A DNA stretch of 64,000 nucleotides from Calidifontibacillus oryziterrae (GTDB lineage: Bacteria; Bacillota; Bacilli; Bacillales; Bacillaceae_J), in assembly GCF_000331575.1 (NCBI RefSeq), contig NZ_ANOK01000003.1:186001-250000 (forward strand), written 5' to 3'. Under the pieces are notes generated by a model. The model was given only the letters and a program-made list of their open reading frames with translations. It was not told where the DNA came from and made no database searches. Positions 1-9,487 of this stretch are shown one piece after another (the first letter of the stretch is position 1; every line of letters starts with the position of its first letter). The position numbers were made by a program, and so were the translations under genes.

Positions 1-257
1 AAGCGCTTGCAAAGAGAAATCTAACCTTCTCCTTCATATTTCTAGATCCGCCCTACAACCTAAAAAATTTGGAAATGTTGATTACTTTTATTGATGATAA
101 GAATTTGTTGACTGCTGACGGTTTAATTGTTGCAGAGCATGGAGCTGAATTTTTACTCCCTAAGAGAATAGGAAGCCTTCAATTAAAAAGAAGAGAAGTG
201 TATGGAAGTACGACCGCAGTTTCTATCTTCGTTCAACATGAAAATACTGAAAATTAA
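1..257 (+). CDS. rsmD: 16S rRNA (guanine(966)-N2)-methyltransferase RsmD, 3' part
   Basis: Partial gene, with its 5' end outside the window; the first complete codon is at base 3. The visible 84 C-terminal residues begin with a FLDPPY segment (DPPY, about residues 15-18 of the fragment). This is the catalytic motif IV of N6-adenine/N2-guanine methyltransferases that flip out the target base. The rest (helix, then ADGLIVAEH strand) fits the end of the Rossmann-like SAM-dependent fold. RsmD methylates G966 of 16S rRNA in the small subunit. Position directly upstream of coaD matches B. subtilis ylbH-ylbI (rsmD-coaD). The identification rests on one motif plus synteny, and the N-terminal SAM motifs are not visible. 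Confidence 0.88.
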   Translation, partial: ALAKRNLTFSFIFLDPPYNLKNLEMLITFIDDKNLLTADGLIVAEHGAEFLLPKRIGSLQLKRREVYGSTTAVSIFVQHENTEN

Positions 258-262
258 AATAA

Positions 263-782
<520 letters not shown>

Positions 783-784
<2 letters not shown>

Positions 785-803
785 AGGGATCAGCCTCTTT
801 TTA
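783..803 (+). terminator. terminator after coaD
   Basis: Stem AGAGG/CCTCT with a six-base loop, followed by five Ts. It overlaps the 3' end of the convergent ylbJ. It is short, so only moderately convincing. Confidence 0.5.
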
Positions 804-2007
804 TTTGCTTAATGTAAAAGATAATATAAATGCATAACGAGCTAATTGTAATGAGTGCTCCATAATTTATTAGTATTTCCCAAAATTTATATGGCCAGGA
901 GAGCGTAAGATCGTTTGCGATAGTTGGTATTACTTGCTTATTAGTTAAGGTGTATAGGTTTCCATATAATGGGTTCCAAAGTAAAACTGTGAAAATTGCG
1001 GCAAAGAAACCCTGCATTAGTCTTGCAATGAAAAATGGCTGAAAGCGAATGTCGGTTTCTGCTAAAATACTGGCAACCTGGGCTTGTACTGAAAAGCCAC
1101 TGAATCCTAAAATAAAGCTTGTTATAATAATTTTATTAAATAAGTCTGTTCCTTCTGATAAACTAGTTAACTGACTTCCTAACGTGATTTCAAATAGACC
1201 AGAAATAAGTGGTAATGCTAATTGTGTTGATAGCCCAAATAAGGCTAGAGTGTTGCTGAAAAATATTGCCGCAATCTCTGTTATGTTTACAATATTAAGC
1301 AATCGGTTAAAAACAGAGAATAAAATAATAAAACCGCCAATCATCAATAAAGTATGTATGGATGAGATAACAGCATCTCCTAATAATTTTCCTAATGGTC
1401 GACGATCCTTTAGTCTAGTTTTATGAAGAACAATAAATGCTTCCTTTATTGAAAATGTGGTTTTTGCAGTTTGGAAATTTTTCTCTGGATCATTTTTTCC
1501 ATGAAATCTCATCATTACCCCTACACATAAGTTACCTAAATAATGCGAGATTGCTAACAATAATCCAACCTGTGGATTGTTAAAAAAACCGACTGAGATT
1601 GCCCCAAATATAAATAGGGGATTGGATGAATTTGTAAACGAAACTAAACGTTCAGCTTCGATAGCAGTTAATTGTTTTTCTTGACGAAGTCTAGCTGTTA
1701 ATTTAGCACCTGCCGGGAAACCGGATGCCATCCCCATCGCCCAAACAAAACCTCCAATACCTGGAACTTTAAATACAGGGCGCATGAGTGGTTCCAACAA
1801 TACTCCAATAAATTTAACGACACCATAACCAATTAATAATTCTGACACAATGAAGAAGGGAAGTAATGATGGGAACACAACATTCCACCACATATCTAAT
1901 CCACGTTTGGAAGCTTCTAACGATTCCCTTGGAAAAAAGATTAATCCGAATGCAATGAGTGTTATTGATACTGCTAACAGTATTGTTTTCAGCTTGGAAC
2001 GTGTCAC
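790..2007 (-). CDS. ylbJ: sporulation integral membrane protein YlbJ
   Basis: 405-residue polytopic membrane protein with about eight hydrophobic segments, matching B. subtilis YlbJ in length and neighbourhood (between coaD and ylbK). The family carries a nucleoside-recognition 'gate' domain. In B. subtilis ylbJ belongs to the sporulation programme and its loss impairs heat-resistant spore formation; the transported substrate is unknown. The start is GTG at 2007, preceded on the minus strand by GGAGGG with good spacing. It is transcribed toward coaD and divergently from ylbK. I looked for a SigE-type promoter in the 157-bp divergent gap and found no convincing match. Confidence 0.9.
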   Translation of the reverse strand: MTRSKLKTILLAVSITLIAFGLIFFPRESLEASKRGLDMWWNVVFPSLLPFFIVSELLIGYGVVKFIGVLLEPLMRPVFKVPGIGGFVWAMGMASGFPAGAKLTARLRQEKQLTAIEAERLVSFTNSSNPLFIFGAISVGFFNNPQVGLLLAISHYLGNLCVGVMMRFHGKNDPEKNFQTAKTTFSIKEAFIVLHKTRLKDRRPLGKLLGDAVISSIHTLLMIGGFIILFSVFNRLLNIVNITEIAAIFFSNTLALFGLSTQLALPLISGLFEITLGSQLTSLSEGTDLFNKIIITSFILGFSGFSVQAQVASILAETDIRFQPFFIARLMQGFFAAIFTVLLWNPLYGNLYTLTNKQVIPTIANDLTLSWPYKFWEILINYGALITISSLCIYIIFYIKQIKRG

Positions 2008-2164
2008 GTATAGCCCTCCAACATAACAATAAGTTCTTATTTCTATACTTGAAGAATATAGAATGTTAAAATGAGGTGAATCTTTTTCTCGTCCTACATT
2101 TAAATATACGATTATTCCATCGGAATAGACCTAAAATGAAGGAAAGGGATATGGAGGGGAACTT

Positions 2165-2956
2165 GTGAAACAGCCAACTATAGGATTAGCACTTGGTTCA
2201 GGTGGTGCACGTGGTTTTGCCCATCTTGGAGTGTTAAAGGTATTAAAAGACGAAAATATTCCGATTGATTTTATTGCCGGTAGCAGCATGGGTGCATTAG
2301 TTGGTGGGTTTTTCGGGGCTGGTCACGATATGGACCGACTATATAAGCTTGCAACAGCATTTCGTCGTAAATATTATTTGGATTTTACTGTTCCTAAAAT
2401 GGGCTTTATTAGTGGCCAAAAAGTGAAAGAATTTATTCGCGTGTTTACAAAGGATAAGGCAATAGAACAGCTTTCTCCTGCTTTGGCAATCGTTGCAACA
2501 GATTTAAAGACAGGAGAAAAGGTTATTTTTAAAAATGGTCCGTTAGCAAAAGCTATTAAAGCGAGTATTTCCATACCAGGTATTTTCGTACCTGAAAAAA
2601 TACATGGTCGTTTGTTAGTGGATGGTGGAGTTGTTGATCGCGTTCCGGTATCTGTCGTAAGAGAGATGGGAGCCGATATTGTGATTGCAGTTGATGTTTC
2701 TCATGTAAAAGGTAATGTTGAAATCACTTCAATTCTTGATGTTATCCTTCAAAGTATTGATATTATGCAGGACGAATTAGCAAGATTAAAACAGTTTGAT
2801 GCTGATATCATAATTAGGCCAAAAGTTGAAAAATATAGTGCGAAAGCTTTTACTAATACTGAGGAGATCATTAAAATTGGAGAGGATGAGGCACGAAAGC
2901 AGCTCCCAATGATCGTAGAGGCAATTAAGAAGTGGAGTGAAAATCATCATGAATAA
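2165..2956 (+). CDS. ylbK: patatin-like phospholipase family protein YlbK
   Basis: 263 residues with a complete patatin fold signature. The glycine-rich oxyanion loop GSGGARG is at residues 11-17, the nucleophile elbow GSSMG at 39-43 (catalytic Ser41), and the DGG motif with catalytic Asp at about residue 153. This predicts a cytosolic or membrane-associated serine acyl hydrolase of the RssA/YchK-YlbK group; the true substrate is unknown. The start is GTG at 2165 behind a GGAGGGG ribosome binding site. Its 3' end overlaps the start of ylbL by 8 bp, so the two are very likely translationally coupled. Confidence 0.92.
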   Translation: MKQPTIGLALGSGGARGFAHLGVLKVLKDENIPIDFIAGSSMGALVGGFFGAGHDMDRLYKLATAFRRKYYLDFTVPKMGFISGQKVKEFIRVFTKDKAIEQLSPALAIVATDLKTGEKVIFKNGPLAKAIKASISIPGIFVPEKIHGRLLVDGGVVDRVPVSVVREMGADIVIAVDVSHVKGNVEITSILDVILQSIDIMQDELARLKQFDADIIIRPKVEKYSAKAFTNTEEIIKIGEDEARKQLPMIVEAIKKWSENHHE

Positions 2957-4019
2957 ACAAAGAAGAATTCCTAAAAGTTGGATCATAATATGTGTCATAG
3001 CAATATTTTTAAGTTTTTTTCGCTTGCCATTTTATATATCAACACCCGGAATGGCAAAAGAGCTCGCGCCCATTGTAAAGGTGGATGGTGGATATAGCGC
3101 AGAAGGTAGCTTCTCATTAACAACCATTCGCATGGGGAAAGCGAATATTGTACAGTATGCGTGGGCAAAGGTTAATGATTATCATGAAATTTATCGAGAA
3201 GAGCAAATTCGTCCTGATGGAGAAACGAATGAAGAATATAATCATCGCCAGCTATATATGATGGAGGATTCGAAGGAGCAGGCTACGGTTGTTGCGTATA
3301 CTGAAGCAAAAAAGGATATTGATATTAGTTATAACGGAGTCTATGTAAGTAGCATAATTAAAGGAATGCCTGCTGAAAAGCAGCTAGAAATTGGTGATCG
3401 TTTGTTTGCCGTAGACGGGAAAGAAATGCGAACTGCAAAGGAATTTATTAGCAATGTAACTAACAAAAAAGCTGGGGACGTTGTCAAGCTTAAGCTTGAA
3501 AGAGATGGTAAAAAAATTGAAAAAAATGTTCATATAGGAACATTTCCTGATAGTGAAGTTCCTGAAAGTGAACGAGGGAAAGTTGGCCTAGGGATTGTTC
3601 TAGTGGAAGACCGCAGTGTAAAAGTTAACCCAAATGTTGAAATCGATACTAGTCAAATTGGTGGCCCATCTGCAGGATTAATGTTTACCCTTGAAATTTA
3701 TAATCAATTAGTAGAAGAGGATTTAACAAAAGGCTATAAAATTGCCGGGACAGGAACGATTGATTATGACGGGAATGTTGGAAGAATTGGCGGAATTAAG
3801 CAGAAAATTGTTGCGGCTCATAAGTCTGGAGTTGAGATTTTCTTTGCACCCAATGAGCACGGAAAAGAGCATGTTAGTGTAAATGGCGATCCAATTCCAA
3901 CCAACTACCAAGAGGCTTTAGAAGCGGCTCGGGATATTAAAACTGAAATGAAGATTATACCTGTTGATACATTTAAGGATGCTTTAAATTACCTAGAAAA
4001 ATTAGAACCAACTTATTAA
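2949..4019 (+). CDS. ylbL: PDZ- and Lon-domain membrane protease YlbL
   Basis: About 356 residues: a short basic N-terminus, one membrane anchor (about residues 11-31), a PDZ domain in the middle and a C-terminal Lon-type serine protease domain. The catalytic serine is in GPSAG (about Ser241) and the lysine in GGIKQK (about Lys284). They are 43 residues apart, the same separation as in Lon. In B. subtilis YlbL is an extracytoplasmic-facing protease. It has been linked with DdcP to degrading the damage-checkpoint division inhibitor YneA. I chose ATG 2949 over GTG 2937, because 2937 falls inside the GGAG ribosome binding site. The reading frame overlaps ylbK. Confidence 0.93.
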   Translation: MNKQRRIPKSWIIICVIAIFLSFFRLPFYISTPGMAKELAPIVKVDGGYSAEGSFSLTTIRMGKANIVQYAWAKVNDYHEIYREEQIRPDGETNEEYNHRQLYMMEDSKEQATVVAYTEAKKDIDISYNGVYVSSIIKGMPAEKQLEIGDRLFAVDGKEMRTAKEFISNVTNKKAGDVVKLKLERDGKKIEKNVHIGTFPDSEVPESERGKVGLGIVLVEDRSVKVNPNVEIDTSQIGGPSAGLMFTLEIYNQLVEEDLTKGYKIAGTGTIDYDGNVGRIGGIKQKIVAAHKSGVEIFFAPNEHGKEHVSVNGDPIPTNYQEALEAARDIKTEMKIIPVDTFKDALNYLEKLEPTY

Positions 4020-4063
4020 TTAATCAATTAATTAAGTAACACATGTATGAGCTGTCACAGTGG

Positions 4064-4124
4064 CCTGCTAGTGTGCATATCGGTAGTTTTTCTATTGAAA
4101 AAAGCCGTTCTTCACTCAGCAGGC
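4064..4124. repeat. long imperfect inverted repeat between convergent genes
   Basis: CCTGCTAGTG (4064-4073) pairs with CACTCAGCAGG (4113-4123) with one bulge and a loop of about 39 bases. It lies between the 3' ends of ylbL and tmcAL. It may act in transcription termination, but the flanking T-runs are poorly placed. Confidence 0.35.
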
Positions 4125-4129
4125 TAGTT

Positions 4130-5368
4130 TTATAAAAATTGTTGTGTGCTTGGATCAAACCGAAGCGGTGGAGTAGAAAATTCTTCCTTAATCATTTGTG
4201 AGCGGTAAGGCTCATTTAGACATGACGCATATACACGTGATGCTTTGATATCTAGTTTGATTTGTTCATTTGAAATAGTAGACAACCTAGCTACAATAGG
4301 TAATGAAACAGTTTTTTTAATTTTATTTAAATAGGACTGACCGATAGTAGTAGATCCGAGTAAGCGTATATATGTTGGTATTTTATCTTTCATCTCTTGC
4401 TTTGATGTGTTCGTAAGAATATGTAGGCATAAGCGTTGTAATCTTGTCCACGTATATCGCTTTGTTTTTATGTTCTCCATAAATTCTTTAAAAGAGTGTG
4501 AGGTTAAAATATATTGCACAATACGATTCTCAATCCCTTCTTCAACCTCATAGATCTTTGTTAAATCTTCATTACGCATCGTAAGCAGTTGATATTTTAA
4601 TAATGGAAAATAGTTCTCCCAGTTATGGAACATACCGTATTTACTTTTATAAGCAATTAATTGCTCATAGGTTGTTTTTGGAGTAACTTGATAAATAGCT
4701 GAAATATCATCGGTGTCGCCTTCTTCACTGAATAATGTATGACGAATACTTGTTGCACTAGCAATAGAACGATCAGTAAACTCTCGATCATGATAATGTG
4801 CTGACTTTCTTTGTATAGTATATGCCTTCATATTACTTCCCAATTTTTCGATAGATTGAATGTAATGAAATCCAAGGATGTTATTAGGCTGTGAAAGATT
4901 GACACATTTTGTTGTTGCGTTTAACGTCTGAAAGGCTTCACTTGCAGCACGTGGATAACTTTTCCCTTGTTTGAGGGCTTGCTTTAAGGTGTTTGAATAT
5001 TTAGTCTCATTGTTATTCAAGACCATCAGTGTTTCATAAAAAGCATCAATATCACCAGATTCACTACCAAAGCAAATGCTTGTTACTTTTAAAGCGTCCA
5101 ACAGTGTGACCGCACCTTGTGCAAATATTTCAGCTTTTTGTATTGCAAATACATATGGAAGTTCAATTACAATATCTGCACCACCAAGCAATGCCATTTT
5201 TGTACGAGCCCATTTAGATAGTAATGCTGGTTCACCGCGTTGTAGAAAATTGCCGCTCATGACAGCTACAATCAAATCTGCTCCTGTTACTTTTTTCGTC
5301 TCTTGGATATGATAATAATGTCCATTATGAAATGGATTATATTCAACTACAACACCCGCTGCATTCAT
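4130..5368 (-). CDS. tmcAL: tRNA(Met) cytidine acetate ligase TmcAL
   Basis: 412-residue nucleotidyltransferase-fold protein (B. subtilis YlbM). The N-terminus contains VEYNPFHNGH, with the HxGH ATP-binding motif at residues 14-17. TmcAL makes acetyladenylate from acetate and ATP and transfers the acetyl group to the wobble cytidine C34 of elongator tRNA-Met, giving ac4C. This prevents misreading of AUA. Later hallmarks include a LGGADIVIELP segment near residue 60-70 and ESGDI near 99-103. The start is ATG 5368 with AGAAAGGA upstream on the minus strand. It is divergent from yceD-rpmF, as in B. subtilis. Confidence 0.94.
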   Translation of the reverse strand: MNAAGVVVEYNPFHNGHYYHIQETKKVTGADLIVAVMSGNFLQRGEPALLSKWARTKMALLGGADIVIELPYVFAIQKAEIFAQGAVTLLDALKVTSICFGSESGDIDAFYETLMVLNNNETKYSNTLKQALKQGKSYPRAASEAFQTLNATTKCVNLSQPNNILGFHYIQSIEKLGSNMKAYTIQRKSAHYHDREFTDRSIASATSIRHTLFSEEGDTDDISAIYQVTPKTTYEQLIAYKSKYGMFHNWENYFPLLKYQLLTMRNEDLTKIYEVEEGIENRIVQYILTSHSFKEFMENIKTKRYTWTRLQRLCLHILTNTSKQEMKDKIPTYIRLLGSTTIGQSYLNKIKKTVSLPIVARLSTISNEQIKLDIKASRVYASCLNEPYRSQMIKEEFSTPPLRFDPSTQQFL

Positions 5369-5452
5369 ATTTATATATATCCTTTCTTCTCTTCGTATTT
5401 ATATTGGCTTCCGATTTTTTGTCTAGTCTTAGTATAGTGTAAAGGTTTTATA

Positions 5453-5481
5453 TTGACAAATGATTATGTGAAAGCTATAAT
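5453..5481 (+). promoter_or_regulatory. consensus SigA promoter for yceD-rpmF
   Basis: TTGACA at 5453-5458, exactly 17 bp, TATAAT at 5476-5481. Both hexamers match the housekeeping consensus perfectly. The -10 box ends 27 bp before the yceD start. Such a strong promoter suits a ribosomal protein operon. Confidence 0.88.
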
Positions 5482-5508
5482 TACTTTTGTTGTCTTGAGG
5501 TGAGAGTA

Positions 5509-6033
5509 TTGAAATGGTATATGAACCAATTAAATCAAATTCGAAATAAAGGTATCGTTATTGATGAATTTGTAGACGTAAGTAATTTAGTCGAAATATC
5601 TGATATTAGACGTATACCACCAGTACACGTTAAAGGTCATGGGGACTTTGGAGCAAATAAAGTTACCTTTACTTTAACAATACAAGGAACGATGATTTTA
5701 CCTTGCTCTCGGACATTAAAGGATGCTAGTCATTCTTTTAATATTGAAACAATAGAAACATACTTATTGTCAGAAAATGGATATGGTAATCCTGACGAGG
5801 AAAATCTTCATCAAGTTGAGGGAGAAGTTCTTGACTTATTACCGATGATCAAGGAAAATATCCTCTTAGAGATACCTATTCAAATATTTTGTGATGATCC
5901 AACCGAAAAGGGAGGGGCGCCACAATCAGGAAAAGGCTGGGAAGTGTTATCAGAAGATGACAAGAAGGATAAGATTGATCCTCGATTTGAAGCCTTGAAA
6001 GATCTTTTTAATGACAACAAAAACAACGGATAG
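5509..6033 (+). CDS. yceD: YceD family protein (DUF177, YlbN)
   Basis: About 174 residues, member of the DUF177/YceD family found next to rpmF across bacteria. In E. coli and plants the family is needed for normal accumulation of 23S rRNA/large-subunit particles; the molecular activity is unknown. The conserved features seen are a central [17 protein letters not shown]-type stretch (about 40-60), a PCSRTL segment, and an acidic C-terminal tail. I prefer the TTG at 5509, because GTG 5500 lies within the GAGGTGA ribosome binding site. The TTG gives [10 protein letters not shown], which aligns with the B. subtilis N-terminus. It is co-transcribed with rpmF (26-bp gap). Confidence 0.9.
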   Translation: MKWYMNQLNQIRNKGIVIDEFVDVSNLVEISDIRRIPPVHVKGHGDFGANKVTFTLTIQGTMILPCSRTLKDASHSFNIETIETYLLSENGYGNPDEENLHQVEGEVLDLLPMIKENILLEIPIQIFCDDPTEKGGAPQSGKGWEVLSEDDKKDKIDPRFEALKDLFNDNKNNG

Positions 6034-6059
6034 TTAAACCTTTTAAGGAGGTGGGAATA

Positions 6060-6236
6060 ATGGCTGTACCTTTTAGAAGAACTTCTAAAACTGCAAAAAG
6101 AAAGCGTCGTACTCACTACAAATTACAAGTACCTGGTATGGTAGAATGCCCAAATTGTGGGGAATTAAAGCTTGCTCACCGTGTATGTAAAGAGTGTGGC
6201 ACATATAAAGGTAAAGAAGTAGTAGCAAACGATTAA
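6060..6236 (+). CDS. rpmF: 50S ribosomal protein L32
   Basis: 58-residue protein starting [10 protein letters not shown], the classical L32 N-terminus. It is rich in Arg and Lys and has an intact zinc ribbon: Cys30-x2-Cys33 and Cys43-x2-Cys46. It is a structural protein of the large subunit. ATG 6060 is preceded by AAGGAGGTG at 6044-6052. The in-frame GTG at 6051 is only part of this ribosome binding site and is not the start. It is the second gene of the yceD-rpmF unit and ends at a strong terminator. Confidence 0.98.
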   Translation: MAVPFRRTSKTAKRKRRTHYKLQVPGMVECPNCGELKLAHRVCKECGTYKGKEVVAND

Positions 6237-6248
6237 TGAAAATGGGAA

Positions 6249-6283
6249 AAGCGCAGAGAATAATTTATTCTCTGCGCTTTTTG
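6249..6283 (+). terminator. Rho-independent terminator after rpmF
   Basis: GCGCAGAGAATA (6251-6262) pairs perfectly with its complement at 6266-6277, with a three-base loop and five Ts after it. Confidence 0.92.
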
Positions 6284-6427
6284 TCTTCATACGAATCTAT
6301 AGCGTGACATACCATTGCGACGCAAAAGCGCTACTATGGGAAGGCATTGTTTTTTAAACACATATTTTGGTAAACTAAATGATATGCTTACAATTAAGAT
6401 TTAAGGTGATAGAAAGGGGAAAAACCG

Positions 6428-7186
6428 ATGGGGAAGGTTTTAGTTGAAAAAAATAATGGGGTTGTTTGGGCGACGATTAATCGTGCAGAAAAAAGAAATG
6501 CAATTGATTTTGATGTGATGGACCAATTGAAGGAAATCATCGCTGAAGTATCAGTTAATAAAAATGATAAGGCGTTAGTAATCACAGGGGCAGGAGATCA
6601 AGCATTTTGTTCTGGTGGAGACCTTTCAGTATTTCATAATCTTAATACGAAGAATGAAGCTTATGCCATGCTTTCGAAAATGGGGGAAATTTTATATGAC
6701 CTATTAACACTTCCAAAGCCTACAGTTGCACTAATGAACGGAGCAGCAATAGGTGGAGGATGTGAAATTGCATCTGCATGTGACTTTAGAATAGCAAGAA
6801 AAGGCGCAAGATTTGGCTTTGTTCAAGGGAAATTAGCAATTACGACTGGTTGGGGTGGCGCCACTATGTTACTTGAAAAGTTACCGTACGATAAAGCGAT
6901 GAAGTTATTAATGACCGCTAATAGATTTTCAGCAAAGGAGGGACTTGAGTTAGGCTTTATTCATTACTTATTAGATGATGCCCATTATAGGGATGAAAGT
7001 GAAGTTTGGCTTTCTGAATATATAGAGCAAAAGCGTGGAGTATTGGAAGCATATAAAAAAGTAGGGATTCGTAGGTGGCAGAATACGAAAATTCGCGAGA
7101 GAATTTTTGCGGAAATCGAGGAATGTTCAGTTTTATGGGAGGCTGACGAGCATCATGAGGCTGTAAAATCTTTTATAACAAAATAG
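6428..7186 (+). CDS. enoyl-CoA hydratase/isomerase (crotonase) family protein
   Basis: 252-residue crotonase-fold protein. The oxyanion-hole segments are present: AFCSGGDLS (about 59-67) and NGAAIGGGCE (about 104-113). Of the two catalytic glutamates of true enoyl-CoA hydratases, the one in GGGCE (Glu113) is kept. The second, 20 residues on, is replaced by Gln133 in FGFVQGK. The usual hydratase activity is therefore doubtful; isomerase, thioesterase or decarboxylase-type chemistry on an acyl-CoA is possible. ATG 6428 follows GAAAGGGG. It stands alone between the rpmF terminator and gerR. B. subtilis has no gene at this spot; I recall related Bacillus groups having one. Substrate unknown. Confidence 0.88.
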   Translation: MGKVLVEKNNGVVWATINRAEKRNAIDFDVMDQLKEIIAEVSVNKNDKALVITGAGDQAFCSGGDLSVFHNLNTKNEAYAMLSKMGEILYDLLTLPKPTVALMNGAAIGGGCEIASACDFRIARKGARFGFVQGKLAITTGWGGATMLLEKLPYDKAMKLLMTANRFSAKEGLELGFIHYLLDDAHYRDESEVWLSEYIEQKRGVLEAYKKVGIRRWQNTKIRERIFAEIEECSVLWEADEHHEAVKSFITK

Positions 7187-7266
7187 AAAAAATAATAGAT
7201 TTGTATTCTATCTTTCTTATATAAAGCATAAAGATAATAAAAAATGCACAGGTAGGAGAGATAGAA

Positions 7267-7881
7267 ATGAGTACTTTAAGACAGGATGCATGGACTCAAG
7301 ATGAGGATTTAATACTTGCTGAGGTTGTATTAAGACATATAAGAGATGGCAGTACGCAGCTAGCTGCTTTCGAAGAAGTTGGCAAAAGACTTTCAAGAAC
7401 TGCTGCAGCATGTGGATTCCGGTGGAATTCCACTGTAAGAAAGCAATATGAATCAGCCATTACAATAGCAAAAAAACAACGAAAAGGCGAAAAACTAAAC
7501 CATATTGATAAGCAAACTACCGAGAAACAAAATAATAAACAAAAACCATCTATAATTGCCCAAACAGACCAAACTGTTTCATTTGAAGATGTGATTGCTT
7601 TTTTATCGTCGGCTCATGAAACGGTTGAAAGCACGGAGATCTTACGTAAACAAAATGAAGAATTAAAAAATGAATTAACTGAGCTTCAAAAGGAAAGAAG
7701 AAATTTATTAGCACAAATCGATATTTTGAACGAAAAATATACACTAATTGAAGAGGACTATAAGGCTTTAATCGAAATCATGGAAAGAGCTCGTAAAATG
7801 ATTGTTCTCCAAGAGGAGGAAGGTTCCAAATTTAAATTCCAAATGGATAAAAACGGAAATTTGCAAAGGATTAATAAGTGA
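7267..7881 (+). CDS. gerR: GerR/RsfA-family sporulation transcription factor
   Basis: 204 residues with a Myb/SANT-like N-terminal DNA-binding region ([17 protein letters not shown], about 9-60, with [10 protein letters not shown]). A charged linker follows, then a long coiled coil (about 120-178) and a short C-terminal tail. In B. subtilis the gene at this locus is ylbO/gerR, a SigE-dependent mother-cell regulator that tunes a subset of SigE genes. RsfA is its forespore paralogue. Position between rpmF and ylbP supports gerR rather than rsfA. ATG 7267 lies behind AGGTAGGAGAG. It ends at a bidirectional terminator shared with ylbP. Confidence 0.88.
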   Translation: MSTLRQDAWTQDEDLILAEVVLRHIRDGSTQLAAFEEVGKRLSRTAAACGFRWNSTVRKQYESAITIAKKQRKGEKLNHIDKQTTEKQNNKQKPSIIAQTDQTVSFEDVIAFLSSAHETVESTEILRKQNEELKNELTELQKERRNLLAQIDILNEKYTLIEEDYKALIEIMERARKMIVLQEEEGSKFKFQMDKNGNLQRINK

Positions 7882-7882
7882 A

Positions 7883-7908
7883 AAAAAGCTGACTTTTGTC
7901 AGCTTTTT
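7883..7908. terminator. bidirectional terminator between gerR and ylbP
   Basis: AAAAAGCTGAC (7883-7893) and GTCAGCTTTTT (7898-7908) pair perfectly around a TTTT loop. A-runs and T-runs on both sides serve the two convergent genes. Confidence 0.88.
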
Positions 7909-8380
7909 AGTTTATTTTGTTGCTAGACAGTTGGTCAGGGTACCAAACTAGTAGTTTTTCAGGTAATTCATATGGTGGTTTAAACGGAATAAACCCCATT
8001 TTTTTCCAAAATCCTTCTGAGTTAACGATTGGTCTCGTAATAATTGGGAGATTAAAGCTTTTGGCAAATTGTATGAGAGTTTCCCCATAACCTTTGTGGC
8101 GATAATGTGGTAACACTTCAAGCTTGGAGAGATCTAAATAATCCCTTTCACCTTTAAATATATGATCGAACTTTCTAGGAGTGTGATACAAACTCATCCT
8201 TGCAATTAGCTTATCTCCGTAATAAATACCATAAAACGGTGATTCGCAATCATTTTCGACGATACTACCTTGAAGATCTTCAAGCATTTGCAGTTCATAA
8301 TCGCCATATTCTTTAAACTTCTTGAAATCTTCTAGAGTTTTGTAATTGATAGACAAGTTCTCAATTGGAATGACTTCCAT
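7907..8380 (-). CDS. ylbP: GNAT family N-acetyltransferase YlbP
   Basis: About 157 residues. The acetyl-CoA binding motif A is visible as LEVLPHYRHKGYGETLI, with the RxxGxG-type pyrophosphate loop HKGYG. A further motif-B-like stretch near the C-terminus contains FWKKMGFIPF. This predicts a GCN5-related acetyltransferase; the acceptor is not known. The start is ATG at 8380, with AAAGGAGGG upstream on the minus strand. The longer in-frame start at 8410 has no such site. Convergent with gerR and divergent from panE, as in B. subtilis. Confidence 0.87.
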   Translation of the reverse strand: MEVIPIENLSINYKTLEDFKKFKEYGDYELQMLEDLQGSIVENDCESPFYGIYYGDKLIARMSLYHTPRKFDHIFKGERDYLDLSKLEVLPHYRHKGYGETLIQFAKSFNLPIITRPIVNSEGFWKKMGFIPFKPPYELPEKLLVWYPDQLSSNKIN

Positions 8381-8575
8381 AAAGGCACCCTCCTTTTCAC
8401 ACTTTTTCATTTATATTATAATATAATTTTCCGAAAATTTCCTTAACTTCTTTTTTGAAAAATGTGGCATTATTATGGCTATTGAAATTTGGATTATGCT
8501 CTCGTCTACTTTGATTATTTGGTAAAATATATTTTAGAGTAAAAAAATTTTAGTTTTTGTTTATTGGAGGATTAC

Positions 8576-9487
8576 ATGAAGGTTGCAATTATAGGGGCAG
8601 GGGCCGTTGGTCTACTTACAGCGGCGTATCTATGTAAAGCGAATGTGGAAACAGTGATATATACAAGAAGGGATGAACAGGCTTCAGTTCTTAACCAAAA
8701 CGGAATTGAACTACATAAAAAAGGAAAGAAGTCCACTTATTTTATTCAATCAAAACCATTGCAGCAAGGATTAGCTGAGGAAGACTTACTTATCATAACT
8801 GTAAAACAATATGATATCGAAGGGATCTTCCATTATCTAACAAGTTTAAATAGTAAGACACCGATTTTATTTTTGCAAAATGGCATGACCCATCTTTCAT
8901 ATTTACCTAGTCTAATGTCAACTTCTATCTTTTTAGGAATAGTTGAGCATGGTGTTGTAAAGCTATCTGACTATCGCATTGAACATAGGGGCATTGGACA
9001 AATTAAGCTCGCTTCTTATAAAGGTGATTTAAGCGGTTTTGACAATGTTTGGGCCAGTTTAAATTCGGTCGGGTTTCCTATCAAAAAAGAAGAGCAGTGG
9101 TATCCGATTCTTGCCAAGAAATTGATAGCAAATGCCGTAATTAATCCATTAACAGCAATTTATAAGGTTCGAAACGGCAAGCTATTAGAAGATCCCAATT
9201 TTCAAAGAAATATGAAACAGCTTTTTGATGAAATCATTTCTATCCTTCATATTGCTGATGAGAAGGATTCATGGGAAGAGGTTGTAAAGATTTGTTCAAG
9301 TACTTCAGCGAATTATTCATCTATGTATATGGATATTGCATGTAAACGTCAAACAGAAGTAGATTCAATATTGGGGTATTTACTAGAAGTAGCAGAAAAT
9401 AATCATAAGTCTCTACCGTTAGTAACTTTTCTATATCATAGTATTAAAGGTATGGAGAACAGTAGGGAGGTTCCGGATCATGGTTAA
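8576..9487 (+). CDS. panE: 2-dehydropantoate 2-reductase
   Basis: 303 residues. It reduces ketopantoate to pantoate with NADPH, a step of pantothenate and CoA synthesis. The N-terminal Rossmann motif GAGAVG is at residues 7-12. A KKLIANAVINPLTA-type segment in the middle carries the conserved lysine and asparagine of the substrate site (about 179-194). The C-terminal helical domain has the usual length. This corresponds to B. subtilis YlbQ/PanE, one of two KPR enzymes there. ATG 8576 follows TTGGAGG with seven-base spacing; an in-frame TTG at 8564 lies in that site. It overlaps the next gene by 8 bp. Confidence 0.92.
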   Translation: MKVAIIGAGAVGLLTAAYLCKANVETVIYTRRDEQASVLNQNGIELHKKGKKSTYFIQSKPLQQGLAEEDLLIITVKQYDIEGIFHYLTSLNSKTPILFLQNGMTHLSYLPSLMSTSIFLGIVEHGVVKLSDYRIEHRGIGQIKLASYKGDLSGFDNVWASLNSVGFPIKKEEQWYPILAKKLIANAVINPLTAIYKVRNGKLLEDPNFQRNMKQLFDEIISILHIADEKDSWEEVVKICSSTSANYSSMYMDIACKRQTEVDSILGYLLEVAENNHKSLPLVTFLYHSIKGMENSREVPDHG

